In this document: in pieces, positions 23,832 to 33,871 of the stretch
Layout: each line of letters opens with the position of its first letter
Numbering within the stretch: position 1 is the stretch's first letter
Assembly: GCA_016946835.1 (NCBI GenBank)
Contig: JACVTC010000037.1
Coordinates: forward strand, 1,276,501-1,340,500
Reading direction: 5' to 3'
DNA length: 64,000 nt
Source of the DNA: Neocallimastix lanati (nom. inval.)
Taxonomy: Eukaryota; Neocallimastigomycota; Neocallimastigomycetes; Neocallimastigales; Neocallimastigaceae
Notes under the pieces: generated by a model
The model's database searches: none
The model's input: only the letters and a program-made list of their open reading frames with translations
What the model was told of the DNA's origin: nothing
Program-made: the position numbers and the translations under genes

Positions 23832-25709
23832 TTATAATTTTTTTGTATAATTTATTATCTTACTCATAATTGGATCAGCCATATTCTTCAATTCTAATTT
23901 TATTTTCTCATATTCAATTTGGCTCTCATTTTGATGAGTATTAATCCATTCAATAGTTGATTTCAATTTTTCCATTAATTTATTATAATCATTTAATTCT
24001 ATTTTTGATTTTTTATTTTGATCATTAAGTGAATTCTGAAGATCAGAAGCATACCATTCAAGATCATATCTAGATTTTATTCTCTTTACTTCAATTTCAT
24101 CTTCTTCTTTATTTTTTTCTGCATCGCTAATGATCCATTCTTTTTTTTCTTGTGGTAATCTTTTTTCATTATAATCAATTTTAATTGTGCTATACTTTCC
24201 AGTAGAGGAATCTATTGCTGAAACATTTAAAATTCCATTTTCATCGATTTTAAAAGTTATTTTAATTCTAGGTATACCTCGAGGTTCAGGTGGAATTTCA
24301 GTAAGAATGAATTCTCCTAAAAAATTATTTCCTTTAACAATGGATCGTTCTCCTTCATAAATTTTAAAACATATACTTGTTTGATTATCTTCTACGGTAG
24401 TACAATATTTCGTTATCTCTGTTGGTATATGTGTATAACGGTTTATAAAAACACCCATTATTTTTCCTAGATTACCGATACCCAAAGAAAAAGGAATTAT
24501 TTCTTGTATTTTTATATCTTTGATTTTATCAGATTTCATTCCTGAAAGAAAACCAGAAAGAATTGTTGCTCCATGAGCTACTGCTTCATCAGGATTAATA
24601 TTTTTATATAATTTTTTACCATCAAAATATTCTGATATTAAAGATTGAATTCTTGGAATTCGAGAAGAACCGCCTACTAATACTATTTCTTCAATATCAG
24701 ATTTGGATATACCAGAATCATTAATTACATTTTCAATAGGTTTAATAATTTTTTTAAATAAATCTTTATTTAATTCTTCGAATTTACTTCGAGTAATATC
24801 AGATACGAAACTAATATTTTCATATAAATATTCAATGGAAAGTTTTGCTTTTTCTGATTTAGATAACTTACGTTTCATGTGATCACACTTTAATTTTAAA
24901 CGACGCATTGCTCTTGAATTTGTAGTTAGATCTTTTTCATATTTATTTTTAAATTCATTTACAAAATGGTCTACTAATCTATTATCAAAATCTTCACCAC
25001 CAAGATGAGTATCTCCTGAAGTGGCTTTAACTTCAAAATTTTTATCTTTTATAGTTAAAAGAGAAACATCAAGTGTTCCTCCTCCAATATCAATTACTAA
25101 AATATTTGTATTATCTTTTGATTTTAATTTATCGAAACCATAAGCAATAGCAGCTGCCGTAGGTTCATTTACAATTCGTAAAACATTTAATCCAGCTATT
25201 TCACCAGCTTTTTTAGTAGCTTTACGTTGAGCATTATTAAAATAAGCAGGTACAGTGATAACGGCATTATTTATTTCATTACCTATATAATCTTCAGCAG
25301 TTCTTTTCATTTCTTTAAGTATCATAGAAGAAATTTCTTCAGGACTATAATCTTTAATTTCATTCTTATAATTCACTCTAATATAAGGTTTTCCATTATA
25401 TTTTTCAATAACTTTAAAAGGCCAACGTTTTATATCGGATTGTAGCATTTCATCATTAAAATTTCGACCTATTATTCGTTTTACATCAAAAACAGTATTT
25501 TCAGGTTTAATATTAGAATAATCTAAAGCCTCATCACCAATTAATATTTCATCTTTACTAAATGACACACAAGAAGGTGTTGTACGATATCCAGAATTAT
25601 GTGCAATAATTTCTACTTGATATTTTCCTGAATCATCTATACCTTCACAAATACCTACACAAGAATAAGTAGTTCCTAAGTCAATACCAATGGTATAATT
25701 TTTTGTCAT
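23832..25709 (-). CDS. Divergent Hsp70 chaperone, tandem copy 1
   Basis: A single-exon gene of 625 residues. The nucleotide-binding domain is complete: GIDLGTTYSCVG (8-19), NEPTAAAIAYGFD (181-193), IDIGGGTLDVSLL (206-218) and LVGGSSRIPRIQ (about 348-359). The substrate-binding domain is recognisable (DNQTSICFKIYEGER, GILNVSAIDSSTGK), followed by a helical lid. Two usual features are missing. The hydrophobic interdomain linker of canonical Hsp70 (DLLLLDVTPLSLG) is replaced by DIKIQEIIPFSLG, and the protein ends KIINYTKKL with no GGMP region, EEVD or ER-retention signal. It is therefore probably cytosolic, but unlikely to dock TPR co-chaperones through EEVD. It lies in tandem with copies at 27617 and 29718, which share both coding sequence and flanks. 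Confidence 0.9.
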   Translation of the reverse strand: MTKNYTIGIDLGTTYSCVGICEGIDDSGKYQVEIIAHNSGYRTTPSCVSFSKDEILIGDEALDYSNIKPENTVFDVKRIIGRNFNDEMLQSDIKRWPFKVIEKYNGKPYIRVNYKNEIKDYSPEEISSMILKEMKRTAEDYIGNEINNAVITVPAYFNNAQRKATKKAGEIAGLNVLRIVNEPTAAAIAYGFDKLKSKDNTNILVIDIGGGTLDVSLLTIKDKNFEVKATSGDTHLGGEDFDNRLVDHFVNEFKNKYEKDLTTNSRAMRRLKLKCDHMKRKLSKSEKAKLSIEYLYENISFVSDITRSKFEELNKDLFKKIIKPIENVINDSGISKSDIEEIVLVGGSSRIPRIQSLISEYFDGKKLYKNINPDEAVAHGATILSGFLSGMKSDKIKDIKIQEIIPFSLGIGNLGKIMGVFINRYTHIPTEITKYCTTVEDNQTSICFKIYEGERSIVKGNNFLGEFILTEIPPEPRGIPRIKITFKIDENGILNVSAIDSSTGKYSTIKIDYNEKRLPQEKKEWIISDAEKNKEEDEIEVKRIKSRYDLEWYASDLQNSLNDQNKKSKIELNDYNKLMEKLKSTIEWINTHQNESQIEYEKIKLELKNMADPIMSKIINYTKKL

Positions 25710-25782
25710 TATTAATCTTTTATTTTTATTTTTTTATACTTTCTATTAATTGATAGTAATTATTTTATTTTTTGTTTAGTTT

Positions 25783-25816
<34 letters not shown>

Positions 25817-25909
25817 TAATGAATAAAACTAATAAAAAAAAAATTAAAATATTTAATAAATATAATAAATATAATATATTAAATATTATATTTATTTCGT
25901 TTAATTTTC

Positions 25910-25970
<61 letters not shown>

Positions 25971-26108
25971 TATTATAAATTATTGAATAAAAATAAAAAA
26001 AGTTTAATTGTAATTATAATTATTATTTAGACTATATATAAGTATATATTATTATTTATTTAAAATTAAAAAAAAAAAAAAAAAAAAAAAGTTAAAAATT
26101 TTTTAGTT

Positions 26109-26162
26109 TATTGTAACTTCCTTTTGTCCAATTTTTGGAAGTAATGAAATAAAAATTTTTTT
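26109..26162 (-). promoter_or_regulatory. Conserved upstream block with TCCAA/TTGGA dyad (copy 1)
   Basis: The block contains cttttgtcca, a dyad centred on 26127-26139, then ggaagtaatgaaat. It is nearly identical to 31876-31928 upstream of copy 3 and stands out because it is less A/T-rich than its surroundings. It lies about 420 bases from the start codon. It could be a regulatory site; it is not a canonical heat-shock element. Confidence 0.35.
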
Positions 26163-27097
26163 CATATTAATATATATTTATATAATAATAATATATGTAA
26201 ATATATATAAAGAATACAAACCCTTACTAATTCAATAAATAAAAACTTGAATATAAATTTACAATTAAAGTTATAATTATAATCATAATTACAATTATTA
26301 TTATTATTGCTATTAATTTAAAAATTTATTAAAAAAAAAAAAAAAAAGACATAATTTTTAAAGACATAAAATTTGGATATATATATTTTAAAGGACATAA
26401 TACGTTTGTTTCAAATCAATTTTAATTTTATTTCCTATTTTTTAAAACTTTAAAAATTAATATTATCCTAAATATTTGTATTATATTTTATATTCAATTA
26501 AAAAAAAAAAAAAAAAAAAAGAAAAAAACTTTGACAAGCTCAAAAATAATAATAATAATAATAAAAATAATAAATTGATATAAAATTTTAATTCATTTTA
26601 TTTTCTTCTATATTTTTAATCCAATTTTTTAGAATCATATAAAAATTTTTCATATTTCTATAAATATATATCTTTTTAAAATATTAATATAAATATAAAA
26701 ATAAATGAATATGTATAGCTAACTAATTAGTTAAATAAATAAATAAATATATAAAAAAATTATTTTTATATTTTTAAAATATTATTTTATTATTTTAATA
26801 TAAATTAAATAAATATATTGAAATATTTAATTTAAAAAATAATTTTTATAAAAGTATCTTTCTTTAAAAAAAAATTCTATATATTATATTAGAGAATTTG
26901 GATTAACAAGGTGCTTTGCTAAATGAATTAATTACTTTATATTAATTATCAATTTTTATATTTTTAAATTATTCAATAATTATTTTAATTATATTAAAAA
27001 TTAAATTGAAGAATTCATTAAATTAAAATAATTCATTCATGTTTCTTTGGTTCTTTCAACCTTAAAAAAATAATTCATCGATAGATGTTATATACAT

Positions 27098-27247
27098 AAA
27101 GTGACTTATATTTTGTGTATTTGGTAAATGATCTAGCTGAAAAATGATATTTTTTATTAGTTTAATACAGTCCTTTTTTTTTTTTTGAAATATATTATTT
27201 ATTATTGTTATTTTCTTTTAAATAACCAACTAAATAAGCCACTTTTA
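27098..27247. mobile_element. Small inverted-end element in Hsp70 spacer
   Basis: The block aaagtgacttata (27098-27110) faces aaataagccacttttа-like sequence (27232-27247, aaataagccactttta). The piece lies in a stretch present downstream of copy 2 but absent from the matching place downstream of copy 1, which is what an insertion of a MITE-like element would leave. Confidence 0.4.
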
Positions 27248-27616
27248 TTTTTATTATCTTTTTTATTTTTATTATCTATTTTATTTTTATAATTGTCTTT
27301 ATTTATTTATATATATAATTTTTTTTTTTTTAATATGTTAGGAGTGATTATAATTTTAAAAAAGTTAATATATGAATTATTTTCATAAATATATAAAAAT
27401 ATGAATTTTTTAGTATATTATATATATATATTTAGTTAGTATTTAATTAAAACAATTATATATATAAAAAATATATGTAAATTTATATTTTATTGAAGTA
27501 GCAAAACAAATAAGAAAATAAATAGTTTATATTTTTAACAAAATAATAAAATTAAAGTATATTTAGTATATTTATATATATAATTAATAATTTAAAATAT
27601 AATTTGAAAATTATAA

Positions 27617-29506
27617 TTATAATTTTTTTGTATAATTTAATATCTTACTCATAATTGGATAAGCCATATTCTTCAATTCTAATTTAATTTTCTCATATTC
27701 TATTTGACTTTCATTTTTATGAGTTTTAATCCATTTAATAGTTGATTTCACTTTTTCCATTAATTTATTATAATCATTTATTTCTATTTTTGATTTTTTA
27801 TTTTGATCATTAAGTGAATTCTGAAGGTCAGAAGCATACCATTCAAGATCATATCTGGATTCTATTCTTTTTACTTCAATTTCATCTTCTTCTTTATATT
27901 TTTCTGCATCGCTAATGATCCATTCTTTTTCTTTTTGTGGTAATCTTTTTTCATTATAATTAATTTTAATTGTGCTATACTTTCCAGTAGAAGAATCTAT
28001 TGCTGAAACATTTAAAATTCCATTTTCATCGACTTTAATGGTTACTTTAATTTTAGGTTTACCTCGAGGTTCAGATGGAATTTCAGTAAGAGTAAATTCT
28101 CCTAAATAATTATTTCCTTTAACAATGGATCGTTCTCCTTCGTAAATTTTAAAACATATACATGTTTGATTATCTTCTGTGGTAGTAAGATTTTTTGTTA
28201 TCTCTATTGGTATAGGTGTATTACGTTTTATAAAAACATTCATTATTCCTAGTCTACTAATACCCAAAGAAAAAGGAACTATATCTTTTAATTTTATATC
28301 TTGTAATTTTATATCGTTGATTTTATCAGATTTCATTCCTGAAAGAAAACCAGAAATAATTGTTGCTCCTTGAGCTACTGCTTCATCAGGATTAATATTT
28401 TTATATAATTTTTTACCATCAAAATATTCTGATATTAAAGATTGAATTTTTGGAATTCGAGAAGAACCTCCTACTAATATTATTTCTTCAATATTTGATT
28501 TAGATATACCAGAATCATTAATTACATTTTCAATGAATATGATAATTTTTTTAAATAAATCTTTATTTAATTCTTCGAATTTACTTCGTGTAATATAAGA
28601 TACGAAATTAATATCATCATATAAATAATCAATGGAAAGTTTTGCTTTTTCTGTGGTAGATAATTTACGTTTCATGTGTTTACACTTTGCTTCTAAACGA
28701 CGCATTGCTTTTGAATTTGTAGTTAGATCTTTTTCATATTTATTTTTAAATTCATTTACAAAATGGTCTACTAATCTATTATCAAAATCTTCACCACCAA
28801 GATGAGTATCTCCTGAAGTGGCTTTAACTTCAAAATTTTTATCTTTTATAGTTAAAAGAGAAACATCAAGTGTTCCTCCTCCAATATCAATTACTAAAAT
28901 ATTTGTATTTTCTTTTGATTTTAATATATCGAAACCATAAGCAATAGCAGCTGCCGTAGGTTCATTTACAATTCGTAAAACATTTAATCCAGCCATTTCA
29001 CCAGCTTTTTTAGTAGCTTTACGTTGAGCATTATTAAAATAAGCAGGTACAGTGATAACGGCATTATTTATTTCATTACCTATATAATCTTCAGCAGTTC
29101 TTTTCATTTCCTTAAGTATCATAAAAGAAATTTCTTCAGGACTAAAATCTTTAATTTCATTCTTATAATTCACTCTAATATAAGGTTTTCCATTATTTTT
29201 TTCAATTACTTTAAAAGGCCAACGTTTTATATCTGATTGTAGCATTTCATCATTAAAATTTCGACCTATTATTCGGTTTACATCAAAAATAGTATTTTCA
29301 GGTTCAATACTAGAATAATCTAAAGCCTCTTCTCCAATAAATATTTCATCTTTAATAAATGAAACATAAGAAGGTGTTGTACGATATCCATAATTATTAG
29401 CAATAATATCTACTTGATATTTTCCCGAATCATCTATACCTGTACAAATACCTACACAAGAATTAGTAGTTCCTAAATCAATTCCAATAATAGGACCTTT
29501 TGTTAC
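27617..29506 (-). pseudogene. Hsp70 tandem copy 2, start codon and promoter lost
   Basis: The reading frame is open over the full Hsp70 length (about 629 codons), with IGIDLGTTNSCVG, GGGTLDVSLL and LVGGSSRIPKIQ intact. Where copies 1 and 3 have ATG the aligned codon is GTA (29506-29504), and no ATG lies in frame between there and the upstream stop. The first in-frame ATG (29245) would remove residues 1-88, including the first phosphate-binding loop. Only about 210 bases separate it from the stop of copy 3, and those bases match the 3' flank of the other copies rather than a promoter. It was probably created by unequal recombination. An unseen upstream exon or a non-ATG start could rescue it, but I see neither. 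Confidence 0.75.
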
Positions 29507-29717
29507 TTCAATTTCTATTTTTTTATCTATAAATATATAAATAATTTAAATTTTTTTAATATATTTTATATATTTAGTTAATATATAATTAATAAAATTA
29601 TATATATATTAATATTTTATTAAAGTAGCAAAACAAATATGAAAAAAAAATAATTTATATATTTAACAAAATAATAAAATTAAAGTATATTTTGGTATTT
29701 TTATATAATTAATAATT
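29507..29717. other. Truncated spacer between Hsp70 copies 2 and 3
   Basis: The stretch holds only the copy 3 downstream flank, recognisable by tattaaagtagcaaaacaaa and ttaaagtatatttt, shared with 23700-23780 and 27490-27560. The ~1.7 kb of upstream sequence present before copies 1 and 3 is missing. Confidence 0.75.
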
Positions 29718-31622
29718 TTAAATATAATTTGAAATATATAGTTTTAATTTTTTCGTATGTATTGTTATCTTACTCATAATAGAATCAACCATATTCTTCA
29801 ATTCTAATTTTATTTTCTCATATTCTATTTGACTCTCATTTTGATGAGTATCAATCCATTTAATAGTTGATTTAACTTTTTTCATTAATTTATTATAATC
29901 ATTTAATTCTATTTTTGATTTTTTATTTGGATCTTTAAGTGAATTCTGAAGATCAGAAGCATACCATTCAAGATCATATCTTGATTCTATTCTCTTTACT
30001 TCAATTTCATCTTCTTCTTTATATTTTTCTGCATCGTTAATGATTTGTTCTTTTTCTTCTTGTGGTAATCTTTTTTCATCATAATCAATTTTAATTGCAC
30101 TATATTTTCCGGTAGAGGAATCTATTGCTGAAACATTTAAAATTCCATTTTCATCGATTTTAATAGTTGCTTTAATATTAGATTTACCTCGAGGTTTAGG
30201 TGGAATTTCAGTAAGAGTGAATTCTCCTAAAAAATTATTTCCTTTAACAATGGATCGTTCTCCTTCGTAAATTTTAAAACGCATTCTTGTTTGATTATCT
30301 TTTATCGTAGTAAGATTTTTTGTTATCTCAATTGGTATCGGTGTATTTTGTTTTATAAATACATTCATTATTTCTCCTAATGTATCAATACCCAAAGAAA
30401 AAGGAGCTCTTTCTTGTATTTTTATATCTTTGATTTTATCCGATTTCATTCCTGAAAGAAAACCAGAAAGAATTGTTGCTCCATGAGCTACTGCTTCATC
30501 AGGATTAATATTTTTATATAATTTTTTACCATCAAAATATTCTGATATTAAAGATTGAATTTTTGGAATTCGAGAAGAACCTCCTACTAATACTATTTCT
30601 TCAATATCAGATTTAGATATACCAGAATCATTAATTACATTTTCAATAGGTTTAATAACTTTTTTAAATAAATCTTTATTTAATTCTTCGAATTTACTCC
30701 GAGTAATATTAGATATGAAATTAATATCATCATATAAATAATCAATGGAAAGTTTTGCTTTTTCTGAGGTAGATAGTTTACATTTCATTTGTTCACACTT
30801 TGCTTCTAAACGACGCATTGCTCTTGAATTTGTAGTTAGATCTTTTTCATATTTATTTTTAAATTCATTTACAAAATGGTCTACTAATCTATTATCAAAA
30901 TCTTCACCACCAAGATGAGTATCTCCTGAAGTGGCTTTAACTTCAAAATTTTTATCTTTTATAGTTAAAAGAGAAACATCAAGTGTTCCTCCTCCAATAT
31001 CAATTACTAAAATATTTGTATTTTCTTTTGATTTTAATATATCGAAACCATAAGCAATAGCAGCTGCCGTAGGTTCATTTACAATTCGTAAAACATTTAA
31101 TCCAGCCATTTCACCAGCTTTTTTAGTAGCTTTACGTTGAGCATTATTAAAATAAGCAGGTACAGTGATAACGGCATCATTTATTTCATTACCTATATAA
31201 TCTTTAGCAATTCTTTGCATTTCCTTAAGTATTAAAGAAGAAATTTCTTCAGGACTATAATCTTTAGTTTCATCATTATAATTCACTCTAATATAAGGTT
31301 TTCCATTATTTTTTTCAATAACTTTAAAAGGCCAACGTTTTATATCTGATTGTAGCATTTTATCATTAAAATTCCGACCTATTATTCGTTTTACATCAAA
31401 AACAGTATTTTCAGGTTCAATACTAGAATAATCTATAGCCTCCTTACCAATTAATATTTCATCTTTACTAAATGACACACAAGAAGGTGTTGTACGATTT
31501 CTATAATTATTAGCAATAATATCTACTTGATATTTTCCTGAATCATCTATACCTGTACAAATACCTACACAAGAATAAGTAGTTCCTAAATCGATTCCAA
31601 TAACAGTAGAACCTTCTGTCAT
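29718..31622 (-). CDS. Divergent Hsp70 chaperone, tandem copy 3
   Basis: A single-exon gene of 634 residues, beginning MTEGSTVIGIDLGTTYSCVG. All three Hsp70 signatures and the substrate-binding blocks are present as in copy 1. The linker region reads DIKIQERAPFSLG, again lacking the canonical hydrophobic run, and the C-terminus (THTKKLKLYISNYI-like, no EEVD) is extended by a few residues past the point where copies 1 and 2 stop. Its upstream region (31623 onward) matches that of copy 1 but carries a ~105-bp insertion. It faces copy 4 head to head across about 2.2 kb. It probably assists folding in the cytosol, with altered domain coupling or partner use. Confidence 0.9.
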   Translation of the reverse strand: MTEGSTVIGIDLGTTYSCVGICTGIDDSGKYQVDIIANNYRNRTTPSCVSFSKDEILIGKEAIDYSSIEPENTVFDVKRIIGRNFNDKMLQSDIKRWPFKVIEKNNGKPYIRVNYNDETKDYSPEEISSLILKEMQRIAKDYIGNEINDAVITVPAYFNNAQRKATKKAGEMAGLNVLRIVNEPTAAAIAYGFDILKSKENTNILVIDIGGGTLDVSLLTIKDKNFEVKATSGDTHLGGEDFDNRLVDHFVNEFKNKYEKDLTTNSRAMRRLEAKCEQMKCKLSTSEKAKLSIDYLYDDINFISNITRSKFEELNKDLFKKVIKPIENVINDSGISKSDIEEIVLVGGSSRIPKIQSLISEYFDGKKLYKNINPDEAVAHGATILSGFLSGMKSDKIKDIKIQERAPFSLGIDTLGEIMNVFIKQNTPIPIEITKNLTTIKDNQTRMRFKIYEGERSIVKGNNFLGEFTLTEIPPKPRGKSNIKATIKIDENGILNVSAIDSSTGKYSAIKIDYDEKRLPQEEKEQIINDAEKYKEEDEIEVKRIESRYDLEWYASDLQNSLKDPNKKSKIELNDYNKLMKKVKSTIKWIDTHQNESQIEYEKIKLELKNMVDSIMSKITIHTKKLKLYISNYI

Positions 31623-31875
31623 TTTAAATTGTCTAATTTTATTTTTATTTTTTTTTTTAATAAAACTTTCTATTAATTGGTATTAAATATTTTTTTTATT
31701 TTGTTTAGTTTTTTTTTTATTTTTTTTATTACTTACTTAATAAAGTTAAATAAGAAAAAAATTTAATTATATTTATAACTATTATTTAAATTATATATAA
31801 GTATTTATTATTAATTTTTAATTAAAAAAAAAAAAAATAAAAAAAAAAAAAAAAAATTGAAAATTTTTAAGTTAA

Positions 31876-31928
31876 ATTTAATTTCCTTTGTCCAAATTTT
31901 TGGAAGTAATGAAATAAAAATTTTTTTA
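31876..31928 (-). promoter_or_regulatory. Conserved upstream block with TCCAAA/TTTGGA dyad (copy 3)
   Basis: This is the counterpart of 26109-26162, with the dyad at 31891-31904 and the trailing ggaagtaatgaaataaaa conserved. It lies about 270 bases before the copy 3 start codon. Conservation in an otherwise fast-changing A/T spacer suggests function but may only reflect a recent shared origin. Confidence 0.35.
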
Positions 31929-31956
31929 AATTAATATATTTATATAATATTAATAT

Positions 31957-32060
31957 GGGGATCGTACGTTTCGCAACATGGTGTATGATATTTTTATAAA
32001 TAAAGCCATACGTTTTAAAGATATTCAATACAATCATAAATAAATATATAAATAATTATT
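31957..32060 (+). mobile_element. Dispersed ~100-bp repeat, copy 2 (insertion in Hsp70 upstream region)
   Basis: The copy starts ggggatcgtacgtttcgcaa, contains ataaagccatacg and ends acaatcataaataaatat. Sequence on both sides matches the copy 1 upstream region (26160-26260), where this piece is absent, so the copy 1 locus serves as an empty site. Relatives lie at 11121-11231 and 56030-56118. Confidence 0.6.
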
Positions 32061-32308
32061 ATTTTAAAAGAAATTAATTAAATAAATTAAAACTTGAATA
32101 AAAATTAACAATTACAATTACAATTATTATTATTATTACTATTAATTTAAAAATTTATTAAAAAAAAAAAAGACATAATTTTAAAGATATAAAATTTGGA
32201 TATATATTTTTTAAAGGACATAAAACTTTTGTTTCAAATCAATTTTAATTTTATTTCTAACTTTAAAAATTAATATTATCCTATATATTTGTATTAAATT
32301 TTATATCC

Positions 32309-32349
<41 letters not shown>

Positions 32350-32371
32350 AAAAAGACTTGAAAAACTCAAA

Positions 32372-32375
<4 letters not shown>

Positions 32376-32403
<28 letters not shown>

Positions 32404-32426
32404 TAATAATAATAATAAAATAATAA

Positions 32427-32521
<95 letters not shown>

Positions 32522-32524
32522 TAA
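32376..32524. repeat. Expanded (AAT)n tract
   Basis: About 150 bases of AAT units with a few GAT/AAA interruptions. The matching position upstream of copy 1 (26547-26575) has only a short AAT run. Confidence 0.95.
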
Positions 32525-33482
32525 TAAAAAATTGATAGAAAATTTTAATTCATTTTAATTTCTTCTATATTTTTAATCCAATTTTTTAGAATCATATAAA
32601 AATTTTTCATATTTCTATATATATATATATATCTTTTTAAAATATTAATATAAAAATAAATGAATATGTACATCTAACTAACCCTAACTAATTAGTTAAA
32701 TAAATAAATAAATATATAAAAATTTTTTTTTTTATTTTTTTTATAAATATTATTTATATAATTTTTATGAAAGTTTCTATCATTAAAAAATTCTTTGAGT
32801 TTTATTAGAAAATTTGGATTAATTTATAATAAATTATTGATAAAAAAAAAATTTAAATAAAAAAAAAAAAATTTTTAAAGTGATTAAATTTTTCATATTT
32901 ATATAACTTTTTTTTAATATTAATATTAATTAAATAAATACATAGATAACTAACCCTGACTAATTAAATAAAATATATAAATAGATAAATAAAAATATGA
33001 ATAAAAAAATTTGAATAAATATTTGAATAAAATTTCATAATTAAAATTATAATTATTATTATTATGTCTTTTTTTTTTTTAATTTATTTTTGAATTGATA
33101 ATAATAATATTATGTCTTTTTTTTTTTTTTTTATTTATTTTGAATTAATAATTTTATAAATATACCTATATATATTTATATATATATTTTAAAGGACGTA
33201 ACATAATTATTACAAACTATTTAAAATTTTTTAAAATTAATTCCAATTAATAATTTATTATAAAATATATATTATTATTATAAAATATATATTATAATAT
33301 ATATATTTTATATTTATATAATATATTTTTTAAAATATAATATATATATATTTATAATATATATACATTATATATTTTTTATTTTTTATTTTTTTATTTT
33401 TATATAATTATAAATATAATATTAATTTTAATAGAATTTATCCTTTAAATTTAATAACATATATTTTTAAATCATAATACTT

Positions 33483-33514
<32 letters not shown>

Positions 33515-33871
33515 CCAAAATAATCATAAATATATATATTAATTTATTATAATCAATTAAATATATATATATATTATTAAATATATATAAATTTTTTAAC
33601 CAATAATATTAATAAATTAAAATCTAATATAATTATTATATATTGTATTAAAATTTGGACATAGTTTTATAATAATATAATAAAATAATAAAAAAATTTA
33701 TTTTTTATTTTTTATTTTTTTTTATTTTTTTTTATTATTAAAAAAATTTTAACAATAAATGAAATAAAACAAAAAAATAAAATAAAAATATATATATATT
33801 TATATACACTAACAATAAATAAAATAAAAAAAAATATATATATATATTTATAAATATAAATACTTAGTAAA

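Larger units (their letters stand above)
25710..27616. other. Spacer between Hsp70 copies 1 and 2
   Basis: This carries the presumed promoter of copy 1 (A/T runs at 25786-25813 and a ~60-base T run ending 25969) and a block shared with the copy 3 upstream region (26109-26162). Next come shared sequence from about 26240 to 26960, an extra ~250-bp piece absent from copy 1 (27040-27310), and the shared 3' flank of copy 2 (27320-27616). Confidence 0.6.
31623..33871. other. Divergent intergenic region between Hsp70 copies 3 and 4
   Basis: About 2.2 kb holds the upstream block shared with copy 1 (31876-31928), a dispersed repeat insertion (31957-32060), sequence shared with 26240-26960, a greatly expanded (AAT)n tract (32376-32524), T runs, and further (TA)n. 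A second partial match to the shared flank (ttttaaaggacgtaaca) lies near 33190. Confidence 0.6.
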
